DNA of 64,000 nt, taken from positions 808,214 through 872,213 of the forward strand of contig NZ_BMHD01000001.1 of the NCBI RefSeq assembly GCF_014640535.1, written 5' to 3'. This stretch comes from Cnuibacter physcomitrellae (GTDB lineage Bacteria; Actinomycetota; Actinomycetes; Actinomycetales; Microbacteriaceae). The position numbers and the translations under genes are program-made. Each line of letters starts with the position of its first letter. Position 1 is the first letter of the stretch. Under the pieces are notes generated by a model, which worked only from the letters and a program-made list of their open reading frames with translations, was not told the origin of the DNA and searched no databases. Shown here piece after piece: positions 45,996-54,654 of this stretch.

Positions 45996-46899
45996 TCTCG
46001 CACGACCTCCGCGCGTAGCCGCCCCACGCGTTCGACGCGTCCACGATGATCGGGAACCGCCCGGCGACGGTCGGCTCGCCCGAGACGACCCCGCTCGAGT
46101 GGTCGAGCTCGAGCCCCGCGGGAAGCCAGCTCGCCCCGTAGTCGACGGCCACGTCTGACCTGACCAGGATCGCCCCGGAGTAGGGCTCGCCGACGACGGC
46201 GTCCGGGGCAGGACACGACACGATCTCGGGCCGGTCCGGCGGACGGACCGTGAACGAGCATCCGAACTTCGCGGACGTGCCGCCGAGTCCCGAGACCGAG
46301 ACGGCGATCACCGATGAGCTCGGCACGGTCGGCGTGCCGCTGATGAGGCCCGTGGCGGGATCGACGGTCAGCCCGGCCGGGAGCCCGGTCGCGCTGTAGA
46401 CCATCCCCTCCGGCCCGCTGGCCGCCATCGCGAAGCGATAGGGCCGGTCCACGACGGCGTCGTCGATGGGACATCCCGTGGCGAGGGCCGGCGGATCGAG
46501 CGAGGGCCCGACGTCGATGACGCAGGGCCCGTACTCGCCGCGATCGCCATGGAGGGTCGCGACGATCGTGAAGCGCGACGAGCCGGCCGTCGTCGGGACG
46601 CCTCGGATCGCCCCGCTCTCGGCGTCGAGCGAGAGCCCGGCGGGGAGGGCGCCGACGAGGGAGAAGACCGCACGGTCGTTCGACCTCAGCAGGGAGAAGT
46701 ACCGCGAGCCCACGTGCGCGGTCTCGACGGGGCACCCGCCGATCGACACGGAGGAGTCTCGCGGCGCCGTCGGCAGGGCGGGGGCCGAGGCCGCCTCGGC
46801 GGAGACGGCCGGCGCCGGCGCGACGAGGCCGCCGACCGCGGCGACGGCGACCAGGATCGCGGCCACGGCGGCTGTGAGAAGTGGGAGGGGACGGGGCAT
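45976..46899 (-). CDS. secreted protein with three putative Ig (He_PIG-like) modules
   Basis: A 307-residue exported protein. Residues 1-34 are a signal peptide. Three modules of roughly 85 residues follow, each with the pattern LPAGL, x, x, D then G, x, x, x, G, x, PT that marks putative Ig domains, and each with one Cys at its start and one near its end, so each probably holds a disulfide. There is no anchor or sorting signal, so it may be released or wall-associated. Ligand unknown. ATG 46899 is chosen because it directly precedes the signal peptide. Confidence 0.8.
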   Translation of the reverse strand: MPRPLPLLTAAVAAILVAVAAVGGLVAPAPAVSAEAASAPALPTAPRDSSVSIGGCPVETAHVGSRYFSLLRSNDRAVFSLVGALPAGLSLDAESGAIRGVPTTAGSSRFTIVATLHGDRGEYGPCVIDVGPSLDPPALATGCPIDDAVVDRPYRFAMAASGPEGMVYSATGLPAGLTVDPATGLISGTPTVPSSSVIAVSVSGLGGTSAKFGCSFTVRPPDRPEIVSCPAPDAVVGEPYSGAILVRSDVAVDYGASWLPAGLELDHSSGVVSGEPTVAGRFPIIVDASNAWGGYARRSCEITVRES

Positions 46900-46984
46900 G
46901 GGCTCGCCTTCGCTCGTCCGACCCACCGGTCTCGAGGCTACCGCTCTTCCCGAGGACTCCTCAAGGTCGGACGGGTCGGGCGGG

Positions 46985-47710
46985 TCAGGCGGTCAGGCCG
47001 AGCCGGTCCATGCGGCGGGTGTGACCCGCGACGATCTCGGTGAACACCGGCTCGATGCGCTGCTCGTCGGACGCCGGGTTGCCCGACAGGTGGATCGCCG
47101 ACCGCGCCACGAGGAGCGTGTCGCCCACGACGCGCCTGCCCCAGAGGGCCAGACGGGAGCCGAGCATCCGGTCGGCGGAGATCGCCTCGGACAGCACGTC
47201 CGCGATGGTGTCGCGCCCCGTGTCCGCTCGGAGGATCGCGATGCATCGCCCTGAGACGTCGCCGGGCAGACCCGAGGCGAGCAGCGTGAAGAAGTCGTCG
47301 AGGATGCCCGCCGTCAGGTAGACGCTGAGGAGCTGCTCATGCCAGTCCGACCCCTTGACGAGAGCGCGATAGCGGTCGATGCCCGGGGTGAACGGCCCGA
47401 TCACCGCGTTCGGGTCGTCGACCAGGCGCCGGAGCTCCGCGACCAGACGCTCGTACTTGTCGAGCGCCTTCCCCGCCGGCGACGTGAGCCGCTGCTTCGA
47501 CGGCACGTCGGGCGCACCCTCGATCGCGTCGGAGACCTCCTCGAACACGGCGAGCTGCACGTAGGCGGCCTGGCCCAGGTACGGGATGACCTCCGGCGTC
47601 AGGTCCTCGAGGTTGACCCGGGGGTAGCTGGCGGGGTCGACCCTGGGCCGCAGCCGAGGCAGCTCGATGCGCACCGTCGGGCGGCGGAGGAATCCGAACA
47701 CGCGCGCCAT
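46985..47710 (-). CDS. ferritin-like fold protein
   Basis: A 241-residue protein with a helical bundle resembling the ferritin-like superfamily (tRNA hydroxylase MiaE-type and related actinobacterial proteins). Acidic and His residues in LAVFEEVSDAI and SDWHEQLLSVY could be metal ligands. The start at ATG 47710 is chosen because conservation is expected from MARVFGF, and the frame upstream overlaps the helicase promoter region. It is divergent from the RNA helicase gene. The specific reaction is not known. Confidence 0.7.
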   Translation of the reverse strand: MARVFGFLRRPTVRIELPRLRPRVDPASYPRVNLEDLTPEVIPYLGQAAYVQLAVFEEVSDAIEGAPDVPSKQRLTSPAGKALDKYERLVAELRRLVDDPNAVIGPFTPGIDRYRALVKGSDWHEQLLSVYLTAGILDDFFTLLASGLPGDVSGRCIAILRADTGRDTIADVLSEAISADRMLGSRLALWGRRVVGDTLLVARSAIHLSGNPASDEQRIEPVFTEIVAGHTRRMDRLGLTA

Positions 47711-47760
47711 CCTATAAGGGCCCGGCGGGGCGAGCAGGACCGGCAGCACGCGGGTCCGGT

Positions 47761-47889
47761 AGACTCTCCAGCGGCCCTTGAACGATACGGGCCGCTTCGC
47801 CGCCGCCAGGCGCCATCGCCGGCCGTCGCAGCGCACCGCTTGCGCAGCACCGTTCTCTCGCGGCGAGACCAGACACGACAGGGTCACCA
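47761..47889 (+). promoter_or_regulatory. promoter and ~115-base structured leader of the RNA helicase gene
   Basis: TAGACT (47761-47766) is a near-ideal -10, placing the start near 47773. A 7-bp perfect hairpin (GCGGCCC 47772-47778, GGGCCGC 47790-47796) stands at the transcript's 5' end. The leader then runs about 95 bases to GTG 47890 with AGGG as ribosome binding site. Confidence 0.5.
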
Positions 47890-49419
47890 GTGACTTTCAG
47901 CGAACTCAACATCGATCCCGACATCGTCGAGGCCCTCGCCTCGAAGGGCATCACCGAACCGTTCCCCATCCAGGAGCAGACCATCCCCCTCGCCCTCGAC
48001 GGGCAGGACATCATCGGCCAGGCCAAGACGGGCACCGGCAAGACCTTCGGATTCGGTCTGCCGCTCATCCAGCGCCTCGGCCCCGACCCCGAGCCCGGCG
48101 TGAAGGCCCTCGTGGTCGTCCCCACCCGCGAGCTCTGCGTCCAGGTCACCGAGGACCTCGAGCTCGCCGCCTCGAACCGTCCCACGAAGATCGTCTCGAT
48201 CTACGGCGGCAAGGCCTACGAGGGCCAGATCGAGCAGATCAAGGCCGGCGCGCAGATCGTGGTCGGCACCCCCGGCCGCCTCCTCGACCTCGCCGGACAG
48301 CGCCTGCTGTCGCTCGGCGCCGTGCAGGAGATGGTGCTCGACGAGGCCGACAAGATGCTCGACCTCGGGTTCCTCGCCGACATCGAGAAGCTCTTCGCTC
48401 AGACGCCGCCGCTTCGCCACACCATGCTGTTCTCCGCGACGATGCCGGGGCCGATCGTCGCCCTCGCGCGCCGCTTCATGAACCGGCCCATCCACATCCG
48501 CGCCAACGACCCGGATGAGGGCCTCACCCAGGCGAACATCAAGCACCTCATCTACCGCGCCCACTCGCTCGACAAGGACGAGGTGATCGCGCGCATCCTG
48601 CAGGCCGAGGGCCGGGGCAAGACCGTCATCTTCACGCGCACGAAGCGCGCCGCCGCGAAGCTGGTCGAGGAGCTCAACGACCGCGGGTTCAACGCCGCCG
48701 CCGTCCACGGTGACCTCAGCCAGGAGCAGCGCGAGCGCGCCATGGCCGCGTTCAAGGCGGGCAAGAAGGACGTCCTGATCGCGACCGACGTGGCCGCCCG
48801 CGGCATCGACGTCGACGACGTGACCCACGTCATCAACCACACCATCCCCGACGACGAGAAGACCTACCTCCACCGTGCCGGCCGCACCGGCCGTGCGGGG
48901 AAGACGGGCATCGCCGTCACCTTCGTCGACTGGGACGACCTGCACAAGTGGGCGCTCATCAACCGCGCCCTCGAGTTCGGCCAGCCCGAGCCGACCGAGA
49001 CCTACTCGTCGTCGCCGCACCTGTACACCGACCTCGACATCCCCGCCGGCACCAGGGGCCGTCTGAAGTCGACGCCGGCCGTCAAGGCCGAGCCGTCCGC
49101 ACGGCGGTCGTCGTCGTCCGCGTCGGCGTCCTCGAGCGCCTCCCGCTCGTCGGAGTCGGGCGCCGAGGGCGAGGGCACGAGCTCCAGCGCACGTCGCCGC
49201 CGTCGTCGCCGCAGCGGCGGAAGCGGTAGCGAGCCGTCGGGCGCTCCGGTCGGCGCCGCCACCGGCGGGAGCACGGAGTCGACGGAGGCGGCCGACGCGT
49301 CGAGCGCATCCGGCGACGCCGCCCACCACGACGCCCCGGGCGAGCACCGCGACGGCAACAGCGCCCCGCGCCGCCGCCGCCGTCGCCGCGGCCCCCGCCC
49401 CGCCCCCGCCGCCGAGTAG
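47890..49419 (+). CDS. DEAD-box ATP-dependent RNA helicase (RhlE/CshA-like)
   Basis: A 509-residue DEAD-box helicase: Q motif (PFPIQEQ), Walker A AKTGTGKT (about residues 45-52), PTREL, DEAD in LDEADKML, SAT, and HRAGRTGRAG (motif VI). The C-terminal tail after about residue 380 is Ser-, Arg- and Gly-rich with RRRRRR-type clusters, typical of RNA-binding tails in cold-shock and RNA-decay helicases. GTG 47890 is the start. The long structured leader suggests post-transcriptional control. Confidence 0.93.
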   Translation: MTFSELNIDPDIVEALASKGITEPFPIQEQTIPLALDGQDIIGQAKTGTGKTFGFGLPLIQRLGPDPEPGVKALVVVPTRELCVQVTEDLELAASNRPTKIVSIYGGKAYEGQIEQIKAGAQIVVGTPGRLLDLAGQRLLSLGAVQEMVLDEADKMLDLGFLADIEKLFAQTPPLRHTMLFSATMPGPIVALARRFMNRPIHIRANDPDEGLTQANIKHLIYRAHSLDKDEVIARILQAEGRGKTVIFTRTKRAAAKLVEELNDRGFNAAAVHGDLSQEQRERAMAAFKAGKKDVLIATDVAARGIDVDDVTHVINHTIPDDEKTYLHRAGRTGRAGKTGIAVTFVDWDDLHKWALINRALEFGQPEPTETYSSSPHLYTDLDIPAGTRGRLKSTPAVKAEPSARRSSSSASASSSASRSSESGAEGEGTSSSARRRRRRRSGGSGSEPSGAPVGAATGGSTESTEAADASSASGDAAHHDAPGEHRDGNSAPRRRRRRRGPRPAPAAE

Positions 49420-49464
49420 CCTCGCGCCTCCTGCCCGAGGCCGCCCGCGGGTGCGTGCGGGTCG

Positions 49465-49642
49465 GCTAACTCCGGAGTTTCGGGCCGACACGCCGCTGAG
49501 ACTCCGGAGTTGACTCTCAGGCGCCCGATTCTCCGGAGTTGGCTCTAGCCCAGGGTTCTTCCGAGCACCGTGCCAGCACGAGCCCACGCGGTGGGTCCTG
49601 AGCCACGGGCCTGAGCCACGCCCGATTCTCCGGAGTTGGCTC
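49465..49642. repeat. cluster of dispersed ACTCCGGAGT repeats
   Basis: The 323-base gap 49420-49742 between convergent genes holds no gene. It contains an inverted pair AACTCCGGAGT (49468-49478) and ACTCCGGAGTT (49501-49511), and two identical 24-base direct copies at 49522-49545 and 49619-49642, each carrying CTCCGGAGTTGG. The rest (49643-49742) is low-complexity GC-rich sequence with nothing recognisable. Confidence 0.75.
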
Positions 49643-49742
49643 GGGTCATCGGCCAGCACGACGTAGCTCAGCGCGACGCAACTCAGCGCGATGCGGCGCA
49701 GCACGGCCGCGCGGGCAACGCAGCGCGGACGCGCGCGCGGCG

Positions 49743-50612
49743 CTAGGGCAGGACGGGGGCAGAGCCGGTCGCGGACTCGATGAGGGCCTCGAGCACGGCG
49801 GGATCCGTCGTGTTCTCGCCGAGCCGGTTCGGCTTCCCCGAGCCGTGGTAGTCGCTCGAGCCCGTCAGCGCGAGTCCGTAGCGCTTCGACAGCGCGAGCA
49901 GGCGCTCGCGCCCCTCGGAGGTGTTCTCCCGGTGGTCGATCTCCAGGCCGAAGAGCCCCGCATCGACGAGGTCGCCGATCATCGACGACAGCGCGATGTC
50001 GGCGCGGCTCCTCGTGGCGGGGTGCGCGAGCACCGGCACTCCCCCGGCGGCGCGCACGAGCTGCACGCCGAGCAGCGGCGAGGGCGCGTAGTGCGGCTGA
50101 TAGTACCCGGCACGCCAGTGCAGGATGCCCGCGAACGCGTCGCTGCGCGTGCGGGCGAGTCCGCGCGCCACGAGCGCGTCGGCGATGTGCGGACGCCCCA
50201 CCGTGGCGCCGGGCTCGGTCTGCGCCACGACGTCCTCCCACCCGATGTCGTAGTCGCGGGCGATGCTCGCCACCATCTCCTCGGCGCGGTGCAGCCTCGC
50301 CTCGCGGATGCGCTGGGTCTCGGCGAGGAGGCCCGGCGCCTCGGGGTCGATCAGGTAGGCGAGCATGTGCACGCTCGACCAGTCGACGCGTGTGCTCAGC
50401 TCCATGCCCGGGACGAGGGCGACTCCGGTCGCGGGCACCGCGGCGGCCGCCTCGGCCCACCCCGCGGTGGTGTCGTGGTCGGTGAGCGCCACCGTGCCGA
50501 GCCCCGCCTCTGCGGCCGCGGCCATCAGCTCGGCGGGCGTCTCGGTCCCGTCGCTGACCCGGCTGTGGGTGTGCAGATCGATCGGTGCAGGCAACGACCG
50601 GACTCGGGACAT
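49743..50612 (-). CDS. PHP domain phosphoesterase (nucleoside 3',5'-bisphosphatase-like)
   Basis: A 289-residue PHP-domain protein. Metal-binding motifs are visible in order: DLHTHS (residues 12-17), TDHD near 44, GMELST near 69, HMLAY near 82, LAHPA near 197 and SSDYHG near 254. The length and motif order match the RNase AM/YciV family, which hydrolyses 3',5'-nucleoside bisphosphates and trims RNA 5' ends. ATG 50612 has TAGCAT 6 bases upstream, overlapping the divergent promoter of the aminopeptidase gene. Confidence 0.88.
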   Translation of the reverse strand: MSRVRSLPAPIDLHTHSRVSDGTETPAELMAAAAEAGLGTVALTDHDTTAGWAEAAAAVPATGVALVPGMELSTRVDWSSVHMLAYLIDPEAPGLLAETQRIREARLHRAEEMVASIARDYDIGWEDVVAQTEPGATVGRPHIADALVARGLARTRSDAFAGILHWRAGYYQPHYAPSPLLGVQLVRAAGGVPVLAHPATRSRADIALSSMIGDLVDAGLFGLEIDHRENTSEGRERLLALSKRYGLALTGSSDYHGSGKPNRLGENTTDPAVLEALIESATGSAPVLP

Positions 50613-50642
50613 CCCCCCATGCTATTGGAGGACAATGGGGGC
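50613..50642. promoter_or_regulatory. 30-base back-to-back divergent promoter
   Basis: Leftward: TAGCAT, 6 bases, ATG (50612). Rightward: GACAAT, 6 bases, ATG (50643). The two -10-like elements nearly touch and the spacer is flanked by CCCCCAT/ATGGGGG symmetry. Any -35 elements must lie inside the opposite coding regions. Confidence 0.5.
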
Positions 50643-52112
50643 ATGTCCGACAGCGAGCGTTCCCGCACCACCACCGAAGCCCCCGCCACCCCGGAGCCCC
50701 GCGCCACCGCGAACCGATCCACCACACCGGGGTCGGATGCGTTCAAGCACTACATCGCGAGCGGCTGGGCCGACCGCGAGGAGATCCTGCCTCCCGCCCG
50801 CGAGCAGGCGCCGTCGGCGCTCGAGCGCCGTCTCGCCCTGTCGGCGGCCTTCCCCGGCAAGCGGCTCGTGATCCCCGCCGGCTCCCGCAAGCAGCGCTCG
50901 AACGACACCGACTACCCGTTCCGCGCCCACTCGGCCTTCTCGTACCTGACGGCCTGGGCCTCCGACAGCGAACCCGACTCCGTGCTCGTGTTCGAGCCCT
51001 CCGAGACCGGTCACGACGTCACGCTCTACTTCCGCGAGCGGGCCGGACGCGACTCGGAGGAGTTCTACGCCAACCCGGAGATCGGCGAGTTCTGGATCGG
51101 ACCCCGCCCCTCCCTCGCGCAGGTCGCCGCCGACCTCGGGCTCGCGACCGCCGGCATCGCGGAGATCGAGTCGGTGCCGATCGACGAGAGCACGCTGGTG
51201 CTGCGCGAGACGGCCGGGCATCTCCCCGAGGGCGCCGGAGCGGAGGCCGACGCCGAGCTGGCGCGCGTGCTCTCCGAGCAGCGCCTGGTGAAGGACGCCT
51301 ACGAGATCGAGCAGATGCGCCTCGCCGTCGACGCCACGGCCCGCGGGTTCGACGACATCATCGCCGACCTCCCGCGCATCGCCTCCCTCGAGCGGGGAGA
51401 GCGCGCCGTCGAGGGCGTCTTCAACGCGCGGGCGCGACTCGACGGCAACACCGTGGGCTACGACACGATCGCCGCCTCGGGACCGCACGCCTGCATCCTG
51501 CACTGGACCCGCAACGACGGCCCCGTCGTGCCGGGCGACCTCATCCTCGTCGACGCCGGCGTCGAGCTCGACAGCCTCTACACCGCCGACATCACCCGGA
51601 CCCTGCCCGTGAGCGGTCGGTTCACCGACGTCCAGCGCCGGGTCTACGAGGCGGTGCGCGAGGCGGCCGACGCGGCGTTCGCGATCGTCCGTCCCGGCAT
51701 CCGCTTCCGCGAGATCCACCAGACCGCGATGGCCGTCATCGCGCGGAAGACGGCCGAGTGGGGGCTGCTCCCGGTGAGCGCCGAGGAGGCGCTCGAGGCC
51801 GACAACCAGCAGCACCGGCGGTACATGGTGCACGGCACGAGCCACCACCTCGGCATCGACGTGCACGACTGCGCGAAGGCCCGTCGCGAGATGTACCTCG
51901 ACGGCGTGCTCGAGCCGGGCATGGTGTTCACGATCGAGCCCGGGCTCTACTTCCAGCCCGATGACCTCACCGTCCCCGAGGAGTACCGGGGCATCGGTGT
52001 GCGCATCGAGGACGACATCCTGGTCACCGCGTCGGGTGCCGAGAACCTCTCGATCGGGATCCCGCGCTCGGCCGACGACGTGGAGGCGTGGATCGCCCGT
52101 CTGGCGCGCTGA
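50643..52112 (+). CDS. Xaa-Pro aminopeptidase (M24B, aminopeptidase P)
   Basis: A 489-residue cytoplasmic aminopeptidase P. After a non-conserved Thr/Pro-rich tail (1-30), the creatinase-like N-domain covers about 35-215 and the pita-bread domain about 225-485. Dinuclear metal ligands are present: VDAGVELDSLYTADITR (two Asp), HGTSHHLG (His), IEPGLY (Glu) and RIEDD (Glu). It removes N-terminal residues preceding proline. The ATG 50643 start fits a leaderless promoter. Confidence 0.92.
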   Translation: MSDSERSRTTTEAPATPEPRATANRSTTPGSDAFKHYIASGWADREEILPPAREQAPSALERRLALSAAFPGKRLVIPAGSRKQRSNDTDYPFRAHSAFSYLTAWASDSEPDSVLVFEPSETGHDVTLYFRERAGRDSEEFYANPEIGEFWIGPRPSLAQVAADLGLATAGIAEIESVPIDESTLVLRETAGHLPEGAGAEADAELARVLSEQRLVKDAYEIEQMRLAVDATARGFDDIIADLPRIASLERGERAVEGVFNARARLDGNTVGYDTIAASGPHACILHWTRNDGPVVPGDLILVDAGVELDSLYTADITRTLPVSGRFTDVQRRVYEAVREAADAAFAIVRPGIRFREIHQTAMAVIARKTAEWGLLPVSAEEALEADNQQHRRYMVHGTSHHLGIDVHDCAKARREMYLDGVLEPGMVFTIEPGLYFQPDDLTVPEEYRGIGVRIEDDILVTASGAENLSIGIPRSADDVEAWIARLAR

Positions 52113-52130
52113 GCGCGAGGGCGCAGCGGC

Positions 52131-52694
52131 TCAGGCGCGCGGAGGCTCCGACGGATGCGGGGCCTCCGGCGCGTTGGCCGCGCCCGAGCCGGCACCCGGT
52201 CCGCTCGTCGCGCCGCCGTCGAGCAGGTTGCGCGCGCGGTTCGCGTGCTCGGGCTCGACGATCACCGAGTACGACGACGCGACCACCTGCATCACCGAGG
52301 TGAAGTCGCGCCGGCGCCGGTTGAGCGCGTAGGCGGCGAGGCTGAACAGCATGCCGAAGGCGGCCCCGATGAGCACCGCGGCGAGCAGGAACGCGAGCGA
52401 GATCTGCGGCGAGAAGATGAGGAACAGGAGCCCGAAGAACACGCCGAGCCAGAGGCCAGACACCGCCCCGGTGAGCGCCGCGCGGCCGTAGCTCATGGTG
52501 CCGGTCACCTGCTCGACCGTCTTCAGGTCGCTGCCGACGATCGACACCTCCCGCACCGGGAACTCGTGGTGGGCGAGTCGGTCGACGGCCTCCTGGGCCT
52601 CGGGATAGGTCTCGTAGGTCGCGACGACCTCCCCGCGCGGGACGACCGGCGTCCGGAGGGGGCCGCGGCGACCGTTCGGCGTCGGGTTCGTCAT
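52131..52694 (-). CDS. YflT/GSP17M-like general stress membrane protein
   Basis: A 187-residue protein: a YflT-like N-terminal domain (VATYETYPEAQEAVDRL) followed by two membrane helices around residues 70-120 with a Gly-rich start (GAVSGLWLGVFFGLL), then a short cytoplasmic tail rich in Pro/Gly. The domain is found in heat-induced stress proteins of actinobacteria and Bacillus. ATG 52694 has GAGAAT 6 bases upstream. Function unknown beyond stress association of the family. Confidence 0.8.
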   Translation of the reverse strand: MTNPTPNGRRGPLRTPVVPRGEVVATYETYPEAQEAVDRLAHHEFPVREVSIVGSDLKTVEQVTGTMSYGRAALTGAVSGLWLGVFFGLLFLIFSPQISLAFLLAAVLIGAAFGMLFSLAAYALNRRRRDFTSVMQVVASSYSVIVEPEHANRARNLLDGGATSGPGAGSGAANAPEAPHPSEPPRA

Positions 52695-52778
52695 GGGCCC
52701 ATTCTCGCACGGGGCCGCGGATGCACGCCTGTGCACGGCTGGAGGAGCCCCGGTGAGACGGGTCTACAGTTGATGGAT

Positions 52779-54140
52779 GTGAGTGCCACCAGAGTCTTCG
52801 TCGCCCGGCTGGCGGGGCGCTCCGTCTTCGACCCCGCCGGCGACCGGTTGGGAAAGGTGCGCGACGTCCTCGTCGTCTACCGTCACGACCATTCGCCGCG
52901 CGTCGTCGGTCTGATCGTCGAGATCCCGGGCAGGCGCCGCGTCTTCGTCTCGATCGGTCGGGTGACGAGCATCTCGAGCGGCCAGATCATCACCACGGGC
53001 CTCATCAACGTGCGCCGCTTCGAGCAGCGCGGCGGCGAGGTGCGTGTGATCGCGGAGCTCTTCGGTCGCACGATGCTCTTCACCGACGGGTCCGGCGAGG
53101 GCACCGTCGAGGACGTCTCGATCGTCGAGGTCGGCCCCGGCGAGTGGGAGGTCGCGCAGCTCTTCCTCCGTCGTCCCCGCAGCGGCCCCACGCCGTTCGG
53201 CAAGGGGGCGACCGTCATCGTCGACTGGGACGAGGTGCGCGAGAAGACAGCGAAGGGCGAGGCGCAGTCCGCCGAGCAGCTGATCGCGACCTACAGCGAC
53301 ATGAAGCCGGCCGACCTCGCCTCGACGCTGCTCGACCTCCCGCAGCAGCGCATGCTCGAGGTAGCGGAGGAGCTGCCGGACGACCGCCTCGCCGACGTGC
53401 TCGAGGAGATGCCCGAGAGCGAGCAGGTGGGCATCCTCGCCGGGCTCGACGACGACCGCGCCGCGGACGTGCTCGACCAGATGCAGCCCGACGACGCCGC
53501 CGACCTCATCGCGCAGCTCCCCGACGAGCGCGGCCAGCACCTCCTCGGACTCATGCAGCCCGAGGAGGCGGACGACGTCCGCATGCTGCTCCGCTACGAG
53601 CCCGACACCGCCGGTGGCCTGATGACCACCGAGCCGATCATCGTCTCGGCCGACGCGACGGTCGCGGAGGGCCTGGCCCTCATCCGCCGGCACGAGCTCG
53701 CCCCGGCGCTCGGCGCCGCGATCTGCGTGACCCTGCCGCCGTACGAGCCTCCGACGGGTCGCTTCCTCGGCATGGTGCACTTCCAGCGGATGCTGCGCTA
53801 CCCGCCGCACGAGCGCCTCGGCACCCTCCTCGACCAGGGCCTCGACCCGGTCACGGCGACCACGAGCGCGGCCGACGTCGCGCGCATCCTCGCCAGCTAC
53901 AACCTGGTGTCCGTCCCCGTGGTCGACGACGCCCACCGACTCGTCGGGGTGGTGACCATCGACGACGTCCTCGACTACCTCCTGCCCGACGACTGGCGAA
54001 GTACCGACAGCGACGACGACCCCCGCGGGTCGTCCACGCGACCGAAACCACGACCGCAGGCGGCCCTGAGCCCGGCCCCTGCGCTCCAGGCCCGCGCTGA
54101 CCGCCCATCCCGTGGAAGGAGGACGACCGATGGCACGTGA
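52779..54140 (+). CDS. MgtE N-domain/CBS-pair protein without transport domain
   Basis: A protein of about 453 residues. A PRC-barrel-like N-terminal part (residues 1-150) precedes an MgtE intracellular N domain (about 165-280, repeats of LPDDRLADVLEEM type) and two CBS motifs (about 285-400). The MgtE membrane domain is absent, so this is a soluble sensor or regulator, not a Mg2+ channel. GTG 52779 is preferred because TACAGT lies 8 bases upstream; ATG 52773 is also in frame. The next gene (DUF1003) starts within its last codons, an arrangement common in actinobacteria. Confidence 0.85.
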   Translation: MSATRVFVARLAGRSVFDPAGDRLGKVRDVLVVYRHDHSPRVVGLIVEIPGRRRVFVSIGRVTSISSGQIITTGLINVRRFEQRGGEVRVIAELFGRTMLFTDGSGEGTVEDVSIVEVGPGEWEVAQLFLRRPRSGPTPFGKGATVIVDWDEVREKTAKGEAQSAEQLIATYSDMKPADLASTLLDLPQQRMLEVAEELPDDRLADVLEEMPESEQVGILAGLDDDRAADVLDQMQPDDAADLIAQLPDERGQHLLGLMQPEEADDVRMLLRYEPDTAGGLMTTEPIIVSADATVAEGLALIRRHELAPALGAAICVTLPPYEPPTGRFLGMVHFQRMLRYPPHERLGTLLDQGLDPVTATTSAADVARILASYNLVSVPVVDDAHRLVGVVTIDDVLDYLLPDDWRSTDSDDDPRGSSTRPKPRPQAALSPAPALQARADRPSRGRRTTDGT

Positions 54141-54654
54141 CGCACGAGACATCCCGCTCGACGCACCGAAGGGGCGCCGGCAGGGCGTCCTGCCCCGCCG
54201 ACCGGCGAACCGCGACCGCTTCGGCCGCTTCACCGAGGCGATCGCCCGCGCCATGGGCACGCCCTGGTTCCTCATCGGCCTGACGCTCTTCTGCGTGGTG
54301 TGGATGCTGTTCAACTCGTTCGCGCCGGAGAGCTGGCGGTTCGACTCCGCCGCGATCGGCTTCACGGCGCTCACGCTGATCCTGTCGCTCCAGGCCTCCT
54401 ACGCGGCTCCCCTCATCCTGTTGGCGCAGAACCGGCAGGACGACCGCGACCGCGTGCAGTTCGAGCAGGACAGGCAGCGCGCGGAGCGGAACCTCGCCGA
54501 CACCGAGTACCTCGCCCGCGAGGTCGTGGCGCTGCGCCTCGCCCTGCAGGACGTCGCCAGCAAGGAGTTCATCCGGGCCGAGCTGCGGACGCTCCTCGAG
54601 GAGCTCGAGAAGGATCGCGCGGAAGAGGCGCTGCCGGCGAAGGACCGCGAGTGA
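54130..54654 (+). CDS. DUF1003 family membrane protein
   Basis: A 174-residue DUF1003 protein: an N-terminal basic segment, two membrane helices (about residues 46-65 and 80-98) with FNSFAPESWRFD between them, and a long C-terminal coiled coil (NRQDDRDRVQFEQDRQRAER onwards). The family is usually found with MgtE-N/CBS proteins, as here, and may signal magnesium status. AAGGAGG precedes ATG 54130. It overlaps the previous gene by 11 bases and the next by 4. Confidence 0.87.
   Translation: MARDARDIPLDAPKGRRQGVLPRRPANRDRFGRFTEAIARAMGTPWFLIGLTLFCVVWMLFNSFAPESWRFDSAAIGFTALTLILSLQASYAAPLILLAQNRQDDRDRVQFEQDRQRAERNLADTEYLAREVVALRLALQDVASKEFIRAELRTLLEELEKDRAEEALPAKDRE

Noticed and set aside
38700-49645. 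CRISPR array suggested by repeated CTCCGGAGTT motifs
   Set aside because: Copies are in two distant gaps, unevenly spaced, in both orientations, without uniform spacers or cas genes.
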